This document shows positions 25,305-36,726 of a stretch of DNA of 64,000 nt, one piece after another; positions within the stretch are counted from its first letter, which is position 1; every line of letters begins with the position of its first letter. The notes under the pieces are model-generated. The model searched no databases and was not told where the DNA came from. It saw nothing but the letters and a program-made list of their open reading frames with translations. Where the stretch lies: contig CM037586.1 in NCBI GenBank assembly GCA_021018995.1, positions 151,384,060 through 151,448,059 of the forward strand. The letters run 5' to 3'. Origin of the DNA: Chloranthus sessilifolius (Eukaryota > Streptophyta > Magnoliopsida > Chloranthales > Chloranthaceae). Made by a program: the position numbers and the translations under genes.

Positions 25305-26110
25305 TTTTATGAAATTAAATGCATATATTTGCAAAGAAATATATTTAAGTATAAAAGGCTAAAAGCAACAAGCATATTGAAGTATTGCTTGAGCTTGACT
25401 GATTTTCAAAATCTTCAGTCTAATTCTAATCAATATGAAACTCTTGCCAAACATCCTGGATGTATTAACTTTTAGGTAAAAAATTGAAGTTCTTAATGCC
25501 TTTAAGATTTTCATATCGAAGTCAATAGAAAATAAAAAATATATTAAATATCAAAAATCACTTCTACTTATAGGTATTGGTGATCATGGGTGAAAAGCTC
25601 GGAAATCTGGTATGTATCGTCTAGGCCTCCTGGAAGATATGTATCGTTGTATTGGCCGACACATTGAATGCATCGCCGATACAATGATTCAATGTATCGG
25701 CATATACCTTTTATGAAAAAAAATGCATATATTTGCAAACAAATATATTTAAGTATAAAAGGCTAAAAGCAACAAGCATATTGAAGTATTGATTGAGCTT
25801 GACTGATTTTCAAAATATTCAATCTAATTCTAATCAATATGAAACTTTTGCCAAACATCCTGGATGTATTAACTTTTAGGTCAAAAATTGAAGTTCTTAA
25901 TGACTTAAGATTTTCATATCAAAGTCAATAGAAAATAAAAAATATATTCAATATAAAAAATCACTTCTACTGATAAGTATTGGTGATCATGGGTGAAAAT
26001 CTAGGAAATTCGATATGTATCGTCTAGGCCTCCTGGATGATACGCATCGTTGTATCGGCCAATACATTGAATGTATCGCTGATAGAATGATTCAATGTAT
26101 CGACATATAT
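25305..26110. repeat. Tandem duplication, two units of about 404 bp
   Basis: Unit 1 (25305-25708) and unit 2 (25709-26110) both start TTTTATGAAA and run through AAGTATAAAAGGCTAAAAGC, CTTGCCAAACATCCTGGATG-like strings and a terminal GATACGTATCGG-type segment. They are nearly identical, so the duplication is fairly recent. Confidence 0.85.
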
Positions 26111-26170
26111 ATGACTAAAATATCACAAAAAAATTATTTAATTTTTTTTTAACATAGCTACCCATGTTTT

Positions 26171-26340
26171 TAACATAACTACCCATGGATCAAAATATCA
26201 GACGAAACCAATACGTATCGTCCAATATGTTGCGGTTTCAAGATTGCCCGAGGCGATAAATAGAGTTTTTATCAGGCATCCCATAAAATAGTCAAATTAT
26301 TGCCCAATACGAGCAATGTATCGTCCGTATCGGGCGAGAA
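26171..26340. repeat. GATACGTATCGG-type dispersed repeat
   Basis: CATGGATCAAAATATCAGACG opens the block; CCAATACGTATCGTCC, GTATCGTCCGTATCGGGCG and similar strings follow. Non-coding. Confidence 0.55.
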
Positions 26341-27310
26341 CTTGAAATTATTGTCCGATAATTTCAAAAAAATTAAATTGGGCCCCAACCACTTGCAATC
26401 ACGATTTTGGGGCTATTTCTCTCTTTTTTCTTCACTTTTTCTCTTATTTTCTTTCTCTTTTCCCTTCTCCTTCCTCCTCTTCCCTCCTAAGCACTGGAGA
26501 CTCAAAACCACCACCCGAAAATGCTTGGTTTAAAGGGGGGACATATGATAATGGGTATCAATATGACGAACACTAGAGGCAAAGCTGGCGCACTAATGAT
26601 GATAATGACGAAGAACCAAGGAATTCAACGTGACTTTAATGTAAGTTTTCCATGTACAATGTGTTACGATCAATGATCTACTATGGTGACTTTAATTTTA
26701 TATTCATAGACAATGTAAAGTTGAAAACTTTTATATTTCAAAGGCAATAACAGTCCCAAAGATGCCTCAAAGAAGCCTTAAATAATTTAAAAAAAGTTAC
26801 AAAACCATTAATATATTTTTCTAGAAAATTTGGGTATTTTTTGGGATTTAAAAAAATAAAAATTAAAAAATTGTACCAGGCCAATACATTCAATGTATCG
26901 GTCGATACACCGGTATGTATCGTCTAGAGACCTGGACGATTCGTCTTGGATTTCCGAGATTTTCATCTATGCAACTACCTATTTTTTACTGTATTCTTAC
27001 CTATTGAACATAGCTACCTAATTTTTTTTACTTTTTTTCTTACCTATTTAACATGGCTACCTATTTTTTAAACATGGCTACCGTTACCTTTGTGCTAGAA
27101 TGAACGTAGATCCGAAGATTTGTAGGTTTCGACATGTTCAAATTGCTATGATTGGGGTGAAGGATGAGGTGGGAGCTAGAGGAAGGGTTGAGGGAGAAAG
27201 AGAGTGGAGAGAGGATAAAGGGAATGAGAGGAATGAGTGTTTAAAAATAATCATTCTTGGGTAATTTAAAGTGGGGGTGTCACTTAAGGTGGCACCCACG
27301 CCTTTCCCAA

Positions 27311-27650
27311 GTTCTTGGACGATACATTGAATCTATCGTCCGAGAATTTGAAAAAACCAAAGTCTCGATCGATACAAATGATACATAGACTGTATCATCC
27401 AAGACTTTGGATGGAACATTGCAGGTATGACAAAATACCATTGTATCGTACCGCTGGCCAGCGATACCGGTACATATCGGACGATTCGTACCGGTATCAT
27501 CCGAGATTTTGACCCATGTTGGTGATACTTATATATCATATCACCAATACCTGGGGAATAACAATACACGTATGTTTATTGGAATCGACTATGCTGACGA
27601 CCAATATGTATCGGCGAAACATATCTCTATCGGCCAATACTTTAAACCAT
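27311..27650. repeat. GATACGTATCGG-type dispersed repeats (cluster)
   Basis: TTCTTGGACGATACATTG, CGATACCGGTACATATCGG and AATATGTATCGGCG variants fill this interval; smaller fragments are at 26885-26960. Short ORFs on both strands are repeat shadows. Confidence 0.6.
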
Positions 27651-28139
27651 GATTGTTTTCATGTAGAAACATGTCTGCACAAACAGTTCTTCGTATAAAA
27701 TCAGGCATTCCATTGTTCTCATTGGCGGACCCAATGTATTAAAAGTAATTGAGGCATAAGCCTCAAAGTGGACCTCAAGGCGTGGAGTAGCCAAAAAGTG
27801 TTCTGGGATGAAGCGCACCCACAAGACATGCCCTTGAGGAATGACTTTTTGAGGTGAAGCTTCTTTTGTATTAATTTTGCACTTCACCATTTTCATGATT
27901 TCGTTGGTTTGTTGAGGAAGACTTGATCTATTGCGATACAGGAATTATGTGTTGGATACATTGGAAGCCTTTAACTCATACTGTTGAACTATTAATTTTT
28001 AAATTTGATGAATGATTGTGTAATTCCATGATTATATTACTTTCTTCTCTTTTTTCATGTGATGGATGACTCAACCCTTGGTGGAGTTAAATTTCTGATC
28101 TTAGTTCTGCTTCGATTGTTGTGCTTCGACGATTGAAGC

Positions 28140-28467
28140 ACAGTATTCCTAGTTGTGCTTCAATTATTGAAGCTCAATATGTGACAAGGCCTAATCTCTA
28201 GGAAACTAGGTCAAGTCTGTATTGGGTGTCCAAACAAATCTTTTGGGCGTTCTAACCTCGACCAAATTCGTGCTGCCACGGAACACTTACGACTGTCAAT
28301 GGGACAGTATTCCTAGTTGTGCTTCAACTATTGAAGCTCAATATGTGACAAGGCCTAATCTCTAGGAAACTAGGTCAAGTCTGTATTGGGTGTCCAAACA
28401 AATCTTTTGGGCGTTCTAACCTTGACCAAATTGGTGCTGCCACGGAACACTTATGGCTGTCAATGGG
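28140..28467. repeat. Tandem duplication of 164 bp that includes the left end of a MITE
   Basis: Unit 1 is 28140-28303 and unit 2 is 28304-28467; both begin ACAGTATTCC and end GACTGTCAATGGG or GGCTGTCAATGGG. Unit 2 ends 16 bp inside the MITE that starts at 28452. Unit 1 therefore carries a copy of the MITE's target site (GGAACACT) and its first 16 bp with no MITE body behind it. Confidence 0.9.
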
Positions 28468-28873
28468 CCTGGTCGGGCCAAAATTTTGACTGCCCGACAG
28501 GTCAAGAGTATATGCCCCACCCGACCCGATGGCGCACCCTGACCCAACCCAACCCAACCTGGCGCGATGGTGCACCCTGACCCGATGGGTTAAGGGTATA
28601 TGCTCGACCAGATCCGAAAACTGACGCTATCTGAACTGACCTGACCCGGTTCAAAATCCTTTAAGCACTCCTAATCCATTTATATTTAATGTATAAAATA
28701 TTAGGTCTACCCAACTCGACCTGAATTTTGCCCGACCCGACCTGGTTATGTTTTGAACGGCTGCTTCATGCCCAATCCACCCAACCTGACAGGTCTTTTA
28801 TGTGCTTAACTCATTAAAAACTCTGGGTCGGGCAGGTGAGGTATCGGGTCTACCCTACTTGTTGACAGCCTTA
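28452..28873. mobile_element. hAT-like MITE, GGGTC-rich family (copy 2)
   Basis: A 422-bp element with inverted ends TATGGCTGTCAATGGG and TAAGGCTGTCAACAAG (minus strand). It is flanked by a perfect 8-bp duplication GGAACACT (28444-28451 and 28874-28881). The interior is degenerate GACCC/CCGAC-rich sequence without coding potential. Confidence 0.85.
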
Positions 28874-29109
28874 GGAACACTATGAATGCATGTATGTGTA
28901 TCTTAATACTGTCTGTATAAATTTGCACACTCTTTCGACGTTTGAGCGCCTATATATGTATGTTAGAACACTATGTCCTTGATAATTATAGGACATCAGA
29001 AGTTAGAACACTATGCCTGCCATATGAGTATATGTTATTACGCAGCCATTTGGATTTCTTATATCTGTATGTTATAATGAAATATTGGGTAATGGAACTA
29101 TTATGTATG

Positions 29110-29403
29110 TAGCTAACCGCTGAACTTATTTAAGACAGAATATGCATGCACACATGCATGGTAAAATGTATCTGTCTATGCTTGCATGCCAACTTTCGAT
29201 CAGAAACCTTGTGATCATCTGACATTGGAAATGATGTGTGCTGTTATATACATAGCTAACCACATAGCTTATATAGACTAAAATATGTATGCACACATGC
29301 ATGATAACATGTATTTGTCTATGCTTGCATGCGATCTTTTGATCAGAACCCTTGTGTTATGATTTATCATGTATACCTCTGACATTGGAGATTGTATGTG
29401 TGA
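29110..29403. repeat. Tandem duplication, units of about 143-150 bp
   Basis: Units begin TAGCTAACCGC at 29110 and TAGCTAACCAC at 29253. Each contains GCACACATGCATG, CTATGCTTGCATGC and GATCAGAA(A/C)CCTTGTG. They are more diverged than the duplication at 28140. Confidence 0.75.
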
Positions 29404-29407
29404 ATGT

Positions 29408-29635
29408 ACGAAGCTTGGTTCAAAATTCCGGATGAAACTGATACTTATCCGTTTCGGACCAGACTGAGTCAATACAATGAATTTGTCGATCCATCTATGT
29501 TTGTATGTATCGGTAATTCGGGATGCATCGGCCAATGCATACCAATGTATCATCTGGAACTGATACGTATTTGACGATACGTATCGGTTTGATGGTGGAC
29601 GATACATACCGGAAAACAGAGATTTTTTAACCCGT
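29408..29635. repeat. GATACGTATCGG-type dispersed repeat
   Basis: It begins near GCTTGGTTCAAAATTCCGG and contains GACGATACGTATCGG and ATGCATCGGCC variants. The minus-strand ORF over it is repeat-derived. Confidence 0.6.
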
Positions 29636-30935
29636 GGTAATTATATGTATGCATCCATAGTGCATCTAATTATGCATGTGCTGTTGGCATGTTTTCAAGG
29701 CTTTTGGCTTGGGTTCTCACAAAAATTTCGCACTCTCAGTGCTACCTTGCAGTGACAGGTAAGCAGGAGATTTCATGAATTGCAGAGTCGAAGGAATTGA
29801 TGGATGCCAAAAATCAATTTGGGAAGATTATTTCTTTGTAGTACTCCTACTTTATTCCATGGAATTATGAAAAGTTGCTGGAGTCCAATTTCGTTGTCAA
29901 GGAGGTAAGCACTCCTAGTCTTCTCTGTATCTGATATAATTGCAAAAGAATGGAAAGACAACTTTCTGCTGTATGATAGTTACTTGTGATATGGAGCATC
30001 TTCTATACTATAGCCATGAGAACTTCTTAGCATGTCATTGGGAAAATTAATTATTTGGAAGTGTTGAACTTTCCAGGAAATCATGGCTTGTATTTTATTT
30101 TTGTTGAGTAGCCATCAGATCGTCAAATGGCAGTTGTGACTGACTAGTTCCTGGTCTGATGACCCCAAACGGGCTCTCCAACAAAAATAAAATTTAAATG
30201 TTGTGTAAAAGATAGGGAAATGCCGAATGACGGAGAAAAAATTGGAAGGTGGAAGACTCAAGACTCAAAATTGATTGAAATCTAGGTGTTAGGAATGTTA
30301 GGAATATTGGACACTTGAAGAAATGGAAGGAAACTAATTAAATAAAGAAGAAATAGAAATCACAAAAATGTACATAATTGGAAGAAAGTCTGTTTATTAT
30401 ATTCTCTTCGGACTTCTCTAGGACTGACTTTGTCGTGTCTAAAATGGTGTTTCAGAATCAAGAGATAAAATTTATAGCAGGAAGATAATATCTTCAGTTA
30501 AGATTCCACAAAGTCAGCGCTATGAAAGGGCAGTGTTATTCTTTGATATTTCTCTGTATATCCTTCGAAAAATAAACATTGGCAGGCAAAACATTGGGAG
30601 ATTATGTTGGAGCCATATTAGATGATTATTTGGACATGCCACTAGCTGGTTTTCCCAATTATGCCAATTTTTAGTTTGAGCAGCAGGTTCCACTCATTGC
30701 CTAGTTTTGAAACACCGAAATGGTTAAGAAAATTTTTGAAGGTTGAAGATTTTTTATTTTTATTTATTTTTATCAGTAAGAAGCAACTATATCAAAGTGG
30801 AAGAAAAAAACTTACGAGACCTTGGAAGCAAGGGCCCAACAAACAAAAAATGTGAAAAATCCCACCCCCAAAGAGCACAGGAAGATGATCACCAGAAAGT
30901 GAAAAGAACCCAGAAGAAAACGATGTTGAAGATAT

Positions 30936-31121
30936 TTGTGTGTTTGGCATGATGGCCAGGAACCCGAGACCTGAGTTCGAAGAAACCTCCCCTCTCCTCC
31001 TTGAGGCGATCCTAGGGATTTTATCCTGTGCTGACTAGGCAAGTGCTAACTTGGGGTGTGCACGTGCCCCTAGGATTAGGTGGGTGCTCTAAGTGGTCCG
31101 GACAACCAGGTTATAAAAAAG
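30936..31121 (+). mobile_element. Possible tRNA-derived SINE
   Basis: An A-box-like TGGCATGATGG (30945-30955) is followed at SINE-like distance by a degenerate B box (AGTTCGAAGAA, 30974-30984). The 3' part CCCCTAGGATTAGG, GCTCTAAGTGG and CCAGGTTATAAAAAA resembles the end of plant Au-type SINEs as I recall them. No clean flanking duplication was identified. Confidence 0.5.
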
Positions 31122-31301
31122 GAAAGTATTTTCTATTTTTTTTTTAGGCATGAGATTCCCGTGTCCTTCCGTGGAAGTTTGTTGAACATGTGTACCTTTT
31201 TGCAGCCAAGCATTGCTACACGCATAATCATTTGATCTAACTGTTAGGTATTTGAGCCAATCACTTGTGCTTCTCTCATCTTTGATATGTTTGCTGCAAC
31301 C

Positions 31302-31510
31302 ATGGATCAAAATATCGTCCGATACCGATACGTATCGTATTGGTATCAGACTTGGATGATACGATACATTCAATGTACTGTATCGCCATTTTGTATGTAA
31401 ATGCCCGGACGATACATTCAATGTATCGTTCAGTATTTTACTATTCTGATACGTATCGTCCGATATGTATCGGTTTTGAGCTTGGACGATACATATCTGA
31501 TACCTGCAAC
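31302..31510. repeat. GATACGTATCGG-type dispersed repeat
   Basis: CATGGATCAAAATATCGTCC begins the block. Within it are CCGATACGTATCG, ACGATACATTCAATGTA and TCGTCCGATATGTATCGG. It overlaps ORFs on both strands that have no protein motif. Confidence 0.65.
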
Positions 31511-31689
31511 TTTTACATGCGTTTTTTAGAATTTTCTTCAGCCTGAATCTGATCATCAAACCATATTCGGATGATGTTGGTACACCACCCTTAAACTTAT
31601 GGACCATTCCTCTAAACCATGAGAGACTCTTGGGGGTCACAATGGCTTCAATTTTCCTGCAGAAGATCTTCACCGCATGGTTTATATCT

Positions 31690-32270
31690 TGGAAATCCGA
31701 GATCTATTGAATGGGGCTGATACCAGAGCCGAGACGGCTCTGCGATACGGCGTGAAAAGAAAAGAAGGTTTTTAATGATTTACACCATTAAAATGTGTTT
31801 GATCTTACACCATTAAAGAATATTTCCCTATTTTGCCATGTGATACACATCTGTGATCAATTTAAACAGTCCAAGTGGTTGTCCATTAATGAAACACATC
31901 TCATTTAAAAAATACACTTATAAAGTGCGGCAAGCTGTTCGATCATCGAGCTTCAATATTAGCTGTTAAAATTAAGAATAGAAACAGATATTAGGGTGCT
32001 CAAATTTGGACAAAGCACAACAGCCATTGGAGGGTCATCATATAGATTGGATACAATAAGTGAATATACTGCCATGTATACAAAAGTGATGATTTGTGCA
32101 ATTTTAATTATGTATTGGCTTAACATCTTATACAAATTTATTATTAAAATATTAAGCTTATGTACAGTGTTTCGGAGCCAAATGATATCATTATCGTCTC
32201 GCTAAGCCCCAAGACATGAACCGTATTGCCCGACGCGTTTCGTCTTGGGCGAACTTACTACACTGATAAA
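31690..32270. repeat. Dispersed repeat, about 600 bp (copy B)
   Basis: This is the second copy of the repeat in intron 1 (10480-11125), in the same orientation, lacking the (AT)n expansion. Shared strings include GCGATACGGCGTGAAA and AACAGTCCAAGTGGTTG. Confidence 0.7.
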
Positions 32271-34257
32271 ATTTCTTACCATGGCAAAAATATAATAATC
32301 TTTTTTCTCCCTTGCCGTATTTACTTGGAATAAACCATAAATTGATACCGATCAAATTTGAGAAATTAGCGAATAATTCTTAAAATTTACAATTTCCTTT
32401 TTTTTGAGAAATGTCACGAATAATTATAAAATTATTTGTGAGCTACTTTTTCGAAAACACAGAATTTGGTCAGTATGTAGTCTATGTTCATGTTTTAAAG
32501 TACCAAGTGGTTACACATACTTCTTGCCTTGGTTTTCTCGGTCAAGATTTTCTTGATCAAGTTATATTCTGAAGGAAGATTCGACAAGAGTCCGTTTGTA
32601 TTTTCGTTTATCCTATGGAGTGAGGCATTTACAGTATAAAATAGGGAAGTGAATTACGTGTCTCAGAAGTCATTTTCAACGCTATATATCTCAACATATC
32701 TCTCAATGCCTAAAGCTTTTAGAAGCACTGAATTCTGTCAATGTCGGTTTGACATGTGTTATATTTTAATTTAATATGAGAGGGACGTTGGTACTTTGTA
32801 GGAATCCGATCTCTTTACAGTTTATGTAGGTTTGTCACATGGCTTAACGAGAATCAGTGGGGACGCAGGATTTTCCTAAAGGGCGGCACTTGATATCGAT
32901 GGTTCCGACATAAAAAAGATTTCTCCAAATTATAGGCCTACGATCATACGGTCAGTTTTGATTTCACATGGCGCATATTTAAAAAAGACCCTAAAATCAC
33001 ATGGAACACGTTATGCTCAAACATGTTTCTAGGGTCACTTTTTGGGAAATGTGCAAGATGGAAGAAAAAATTGACGGTCAGATCGTAGGCTAATGATTTC
33101 AAGATCCTTTGTGTGAAAGATTGGGGTGAAAAATGATCTCCATAATCTGATTCAAAACGATTAATGCATTATGAATGGCCGACCTTACAATTTTATGGAG
33201 TGTAAATAATGATATACTCTTTAGGGTACCACTGGTCACGTGTCAATCTTTCTCATGATGGATTTTGAGACCATGAACGTACTATTAGACGATTTGGTTT
33301 TTATTTTATTAGGTACAAATCTTCAAATTCTAAATGACACACATCACGCTCAAACGACATATGTTTTGGTATTTGTACCTACTGGCTATTGTAATAAAAA
33401 GTAGTCCGGCCAATATTCATATTCTCAAGATCCATTATATGAAGAATTGGGGTGAAAAATGCTCTGGACACTTGGACGTAGGCACCCTCAGAGATTGTGT
33501 GGCTAGGTGGGTCTTGGTATGGACATCTGCAGATGAGGGAGCTGAAAAAGAGGAGCTTGAAACGGGTACCATTATTGGCACCATAGAATGTCTTTTTCCA
33601 AAACGATGGCTGCAAATAAGAGTCCATTTGATATCCTCCATTTCTCTCTTCTCAATGGGGGTGTGGGTATTTGCAGCCAAGTTTCAGTCTTAACAACTAA
33701 TGGTTTCAATCTTAGCATGATTGTCTGGCTTGAATTGGATGATGAAGATTTTTGGTTGTCCCAATCATCCATACAATAAATCTTGAGATCATGACCCACC
33801 TATCAAACGATTAAAAGCTTGGGAGCCTTTAAATACATATATGTCGAGCTCTGTTCCTTTGCTCTTATGGCCCTTTAGCATTTCTTTAAGGACTCGTTTG
33901 AGAGTCTAGAAACACTCTCAATCTGAGTTGTTGACTCATAAAGTAGTGTTTTCGGGCCTTTTCTCATCTTTTCCTTTGTTTGCGAATTCTTTTCGGAATT
34001 CATGTTTTTTGAGCATTTTCGAGTGAAAACGACATATTCATTTCCTAGCAAAATACTTGGAAATACTCAGAATGTAAGCTCAGAAATTCGAAGGCAAAAC
34101 ACTCTTCTAAATTAGGAATATGTGAACTTGAGATCACAAAAATTTGAGTTTTTTCAGAAAAGCTTTGTAGCTAATCCAATTCCGGGGGTGGGGTCGTGGG
34201 ATGTTTGCCACTTAGACAACTGGGATTGTAAAAACTGTATCATGTGACACCATATGG
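32271..34257. other. Non-coding intergenic region with diverged repeats
   Basis: Segments at 33060-33250, 33400-33460 and 33690-33830 belong to the dispersed family with CAATCTTTCA and GATCTTGAGATCATGA-like strings. Several open frames at 33330-33800 overlap each other on both strands and show no motif, so I do not call a gene. Confidence 0.45.
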
Positions 34258-34265
34258 CTTGAAAG

Positions 34266-34681
34266 TAGGGCTGTCAACGGGTCAGGTAGATTTGATACTC
34301 GACCTACCCTACTCATGTTTTTTACAGGGTCGTGCACATAAATTTATCCTGTCGGATCAGGTCGAACATCGGACCAGACCTATGAGTCAGGTCAGGTCAG
34401 GCATATATGTGATCAGTTTCACCGACCTTTGTGTCGGGTTGACTCGAAGGTTGGGCAGGTCAGGCAAATGTCAAATTTGATCGACCTAATCTGACCTGAT
34501 TTTTCTATATTAAATTAAGGAAAAAAAGGGCATTTGAATCGGGTCCGGCATATACTCACCCTGCACTTGTTGGGTTTGGTCTGGTTAGGTTGGAGTGCAC
34601 CATCGGTTTGCGACAAGGCAGGCATATATCCTAGACCTGTCAACCAAGATTTTAGCCCAACCCGGCCAATTGACCCCACTA
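34266..34681. mobile_element. hAT-like MITE, GGGTC-rich family (copy 3)
   Basis: A 416-bp element flanked by a perfect 8-bp duplication CTTGAAAG (34258-34265 and 34682-34689). Ends are TAGGGCTGTCAACGGG and, on the minus strand, TAGTGGGGTCAATTGG. The interior is GGTCAGGTC/GGGTCGG-rich and non-coding. Confidence 0.85.
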
Positions 34682-34980
34682 CTTGAAAGTGGGAAGGTGA
34701 TGGACTAGGTTTTTATTTAGGCATAATGTGAAAAGAGTTGATCCCTTTAAAAAAGGGTCCGCCCTCCTCTCCGTCACCGTCCATGGTATAAGATGCCAGT
34801 CTTACAGTCAAAGTGATATTGACAAGCAACATGCCTAAAAATGAGGTTTTATGTAAATTTAAACCATTTAATCAAGGGACGTTGATATCAAACGTTGTTT
34901 TCAGTTTTAATGGCTTATATTTATGCTCATCATGAGATGATTCACATCTACTTATACGTATGCTTGTTTGGGCTAAGACA

Positions 34981-35858
34981 GGAAATTTCGGTATTCTAAA
35001 TTTGCCTAACGATGATATTGAATATAAATAATATAAAACAAATCAATGACCACTACACATGAGATTTTTACGTGAAAACTCAAAAGGGAAAAAATCACGT
35101 GATCTATACTAGATCCAAGACAACAAATACACTATGAGTTAAATGGTTATAGAAAGTACCGAATGAATGTAGACTCTCTATTCCTATCAAACCTTTCCAA
35201 ACCGTAACGCTAGAATCCACTACGCGTCTCCATAGTTTATCGATTTATTACCTTCAATCACCGAGTCGCACGATGGTCCACTCGTGTTCAGACGAGCCAC
35301 AACAACACTCCAGATTCCACTAAGGTTATTTGATTCCATGAGCCTAGGCTGGCTCGAAACTTCAAGCGTAATTTTCTTTAAAACATAGAAACGGAACAAG
35401 AGTTTGCATAGCTAAGAGATCCGATCAAAAGTTTCAAAGGTCAAAATATTTTCTCTCACAAAAATAACTGAGCAATAAAGTGGAGAGAGCTTAAAAAAAC
35501 CCAGAATTCCTTAAGAGACTATTTATAGTAGTTGTAAACCTAAAAAGAGATTTAGAAAAATCTTTTACGGTTGACCGTCACTTTAGTTGTGGTCAATCAA
35601 GAAACCAAAGGTGGTTAATCACGGAATGAAACGTGGTCAACTATCAATATTTTCGTAGTTAATCACGAAAAGAAACGTGATCAACCATAAAAAAGATTAC
35701 AATTCTTATAACTGATTCTTCTTAGAACTAAAACACTCGTGAATAAGTATAACCCAATTCAAACACCATAGGATTTACAAATGAGTATAGTTATACTTGA
35801 CAACACATATGAGAGTGAACTACTAGGTTATCATAGATCATAACAATCAAATCTAACT
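34981..35858 (-). repeat. Copia 3' LTR
   Basis: It matches 39739-40608 over its length (for example GAGATTTTTACGTGAAAACT and GAGTTAAATGGTTATAGAAA). The outer end GGAAATTTCGG corresponds to TGAAATTCCGG in the partner LTR. On its inner side, CTCCCCCTAC reads as a purine tract on the minus strand. Confidence 0.85.
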
Positions 35859-36189
35859 ATCTCCCCCTACCTAGTTTAAAAGAGTACAAAAAAATATTAC
35901 ATTAATCATAAACTAACCCTACAAAGATAATCTATATGTCATGCAAGAAATTACAATTCAATAACACAAACACATTCTTCCCTTTTTTCTCATAAGGTCA
36001 CAAGGGGACAAACTCGTAGATCAGAACAAAAGAAATTTATATGCTCTCCACAAAAGAAAACAAGTCCAACAAGAACACAAATTTTATTTTTATTTTTATT
36101 TTTTTTAAATAACACTCTAAAAAAAACGAGACGATTATCAAACTTTAAAACCAATGTCACAGAACTACACCAGAGTAGATAGAACAATC

Positions 36190-36721
36190 TGTTAGAATAG
36201 TCCCACATTGCCTGTGGGCTTGGAGGTCTTGGGCTATATATAATTTGGGCACTCCTCACCTTAAAAGCCGGTTTTGTGAGGTTGAGTTAGGCCCATGGAA
36301 TTCTACATGGTATCAAAGCCATTCTTTCTCCTTACGTCACCCATTTCTTGTCCACGTGATTTGACCCAATCTCGTCAATATGTGCGGGGGCGTGTTGGAA
36401 TTATCCCACATCATTTGTGGGCAGGCCCTTCTTGGACTCTTTATATCTTGGACAAACCTCACAGTAAAAGTCAGTTTTGTGAGGTTGAGTTAGGTCCATT
36501 GGATTTCATGGTATCAAAGCAGGTATTTCTCCACTCCACGTCACCCAATTCAATTGTCCACGTGATTTGGCTTGGCTCAATCGCGCCAACACTTGCAGGG
36601 GCGTGTTAGAATAGTCCTACATTGCCAGTGGGCTTAGAGGTCTTAGGCTATATATAATCTGGGCACTCCTCACCTTAAAAGTCGGTTTTGTGAGGTTGAG
36701 TTAGGCCCATGAAATTCTACA
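36190..36721. mobile_element. Compound TRIM retrotransposon with three LTRs
   Basis: Three similar direct repeats, 36190-36307, 36393-36508 and 36604-36721, each begin TGTT(A/G)GAAT and have CCCACAT or CCTACAT near the start; the outer two end ATTCTACA. Primer-binding sites TGGTATCAAAGC follow repeats 1 and 2 (36308 and 36509). Purine-rich GGGGGCG or GGGGCG precedes repeats 2 and 3. The whole is flanked by a perfect 5-bp target duplication CAATC (36185-36189, 36722-36726). The spacers are only 85 and 95 bp and non-coding, which fits terminal-repeat retrotransposons in miniature. Confidence 0.9.
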
Positions 36722-36726
36722 CAATC

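Noticed and set aside
31089..31673. 194-codon minus-strand ORF
   Set aside because: It runs across a GATACGTATCGG-type repeat and a SINE-like end, starts at no convincing gene context, and has no recognisable domain.
33334..33799. Cluster of open frames on both strands, one 119 codons long
   Set aside because: They overlap each other, show no motif or splice-consistent partner, and lie in a dispersed repeat family.
36185..36726. CRISPR-like array of three repeats with two spacers
   Set aside because: Repeats are 116-118 bp with LTR ends, primer-binding sites and a target duplication in plant DNA; this is a TRIM.
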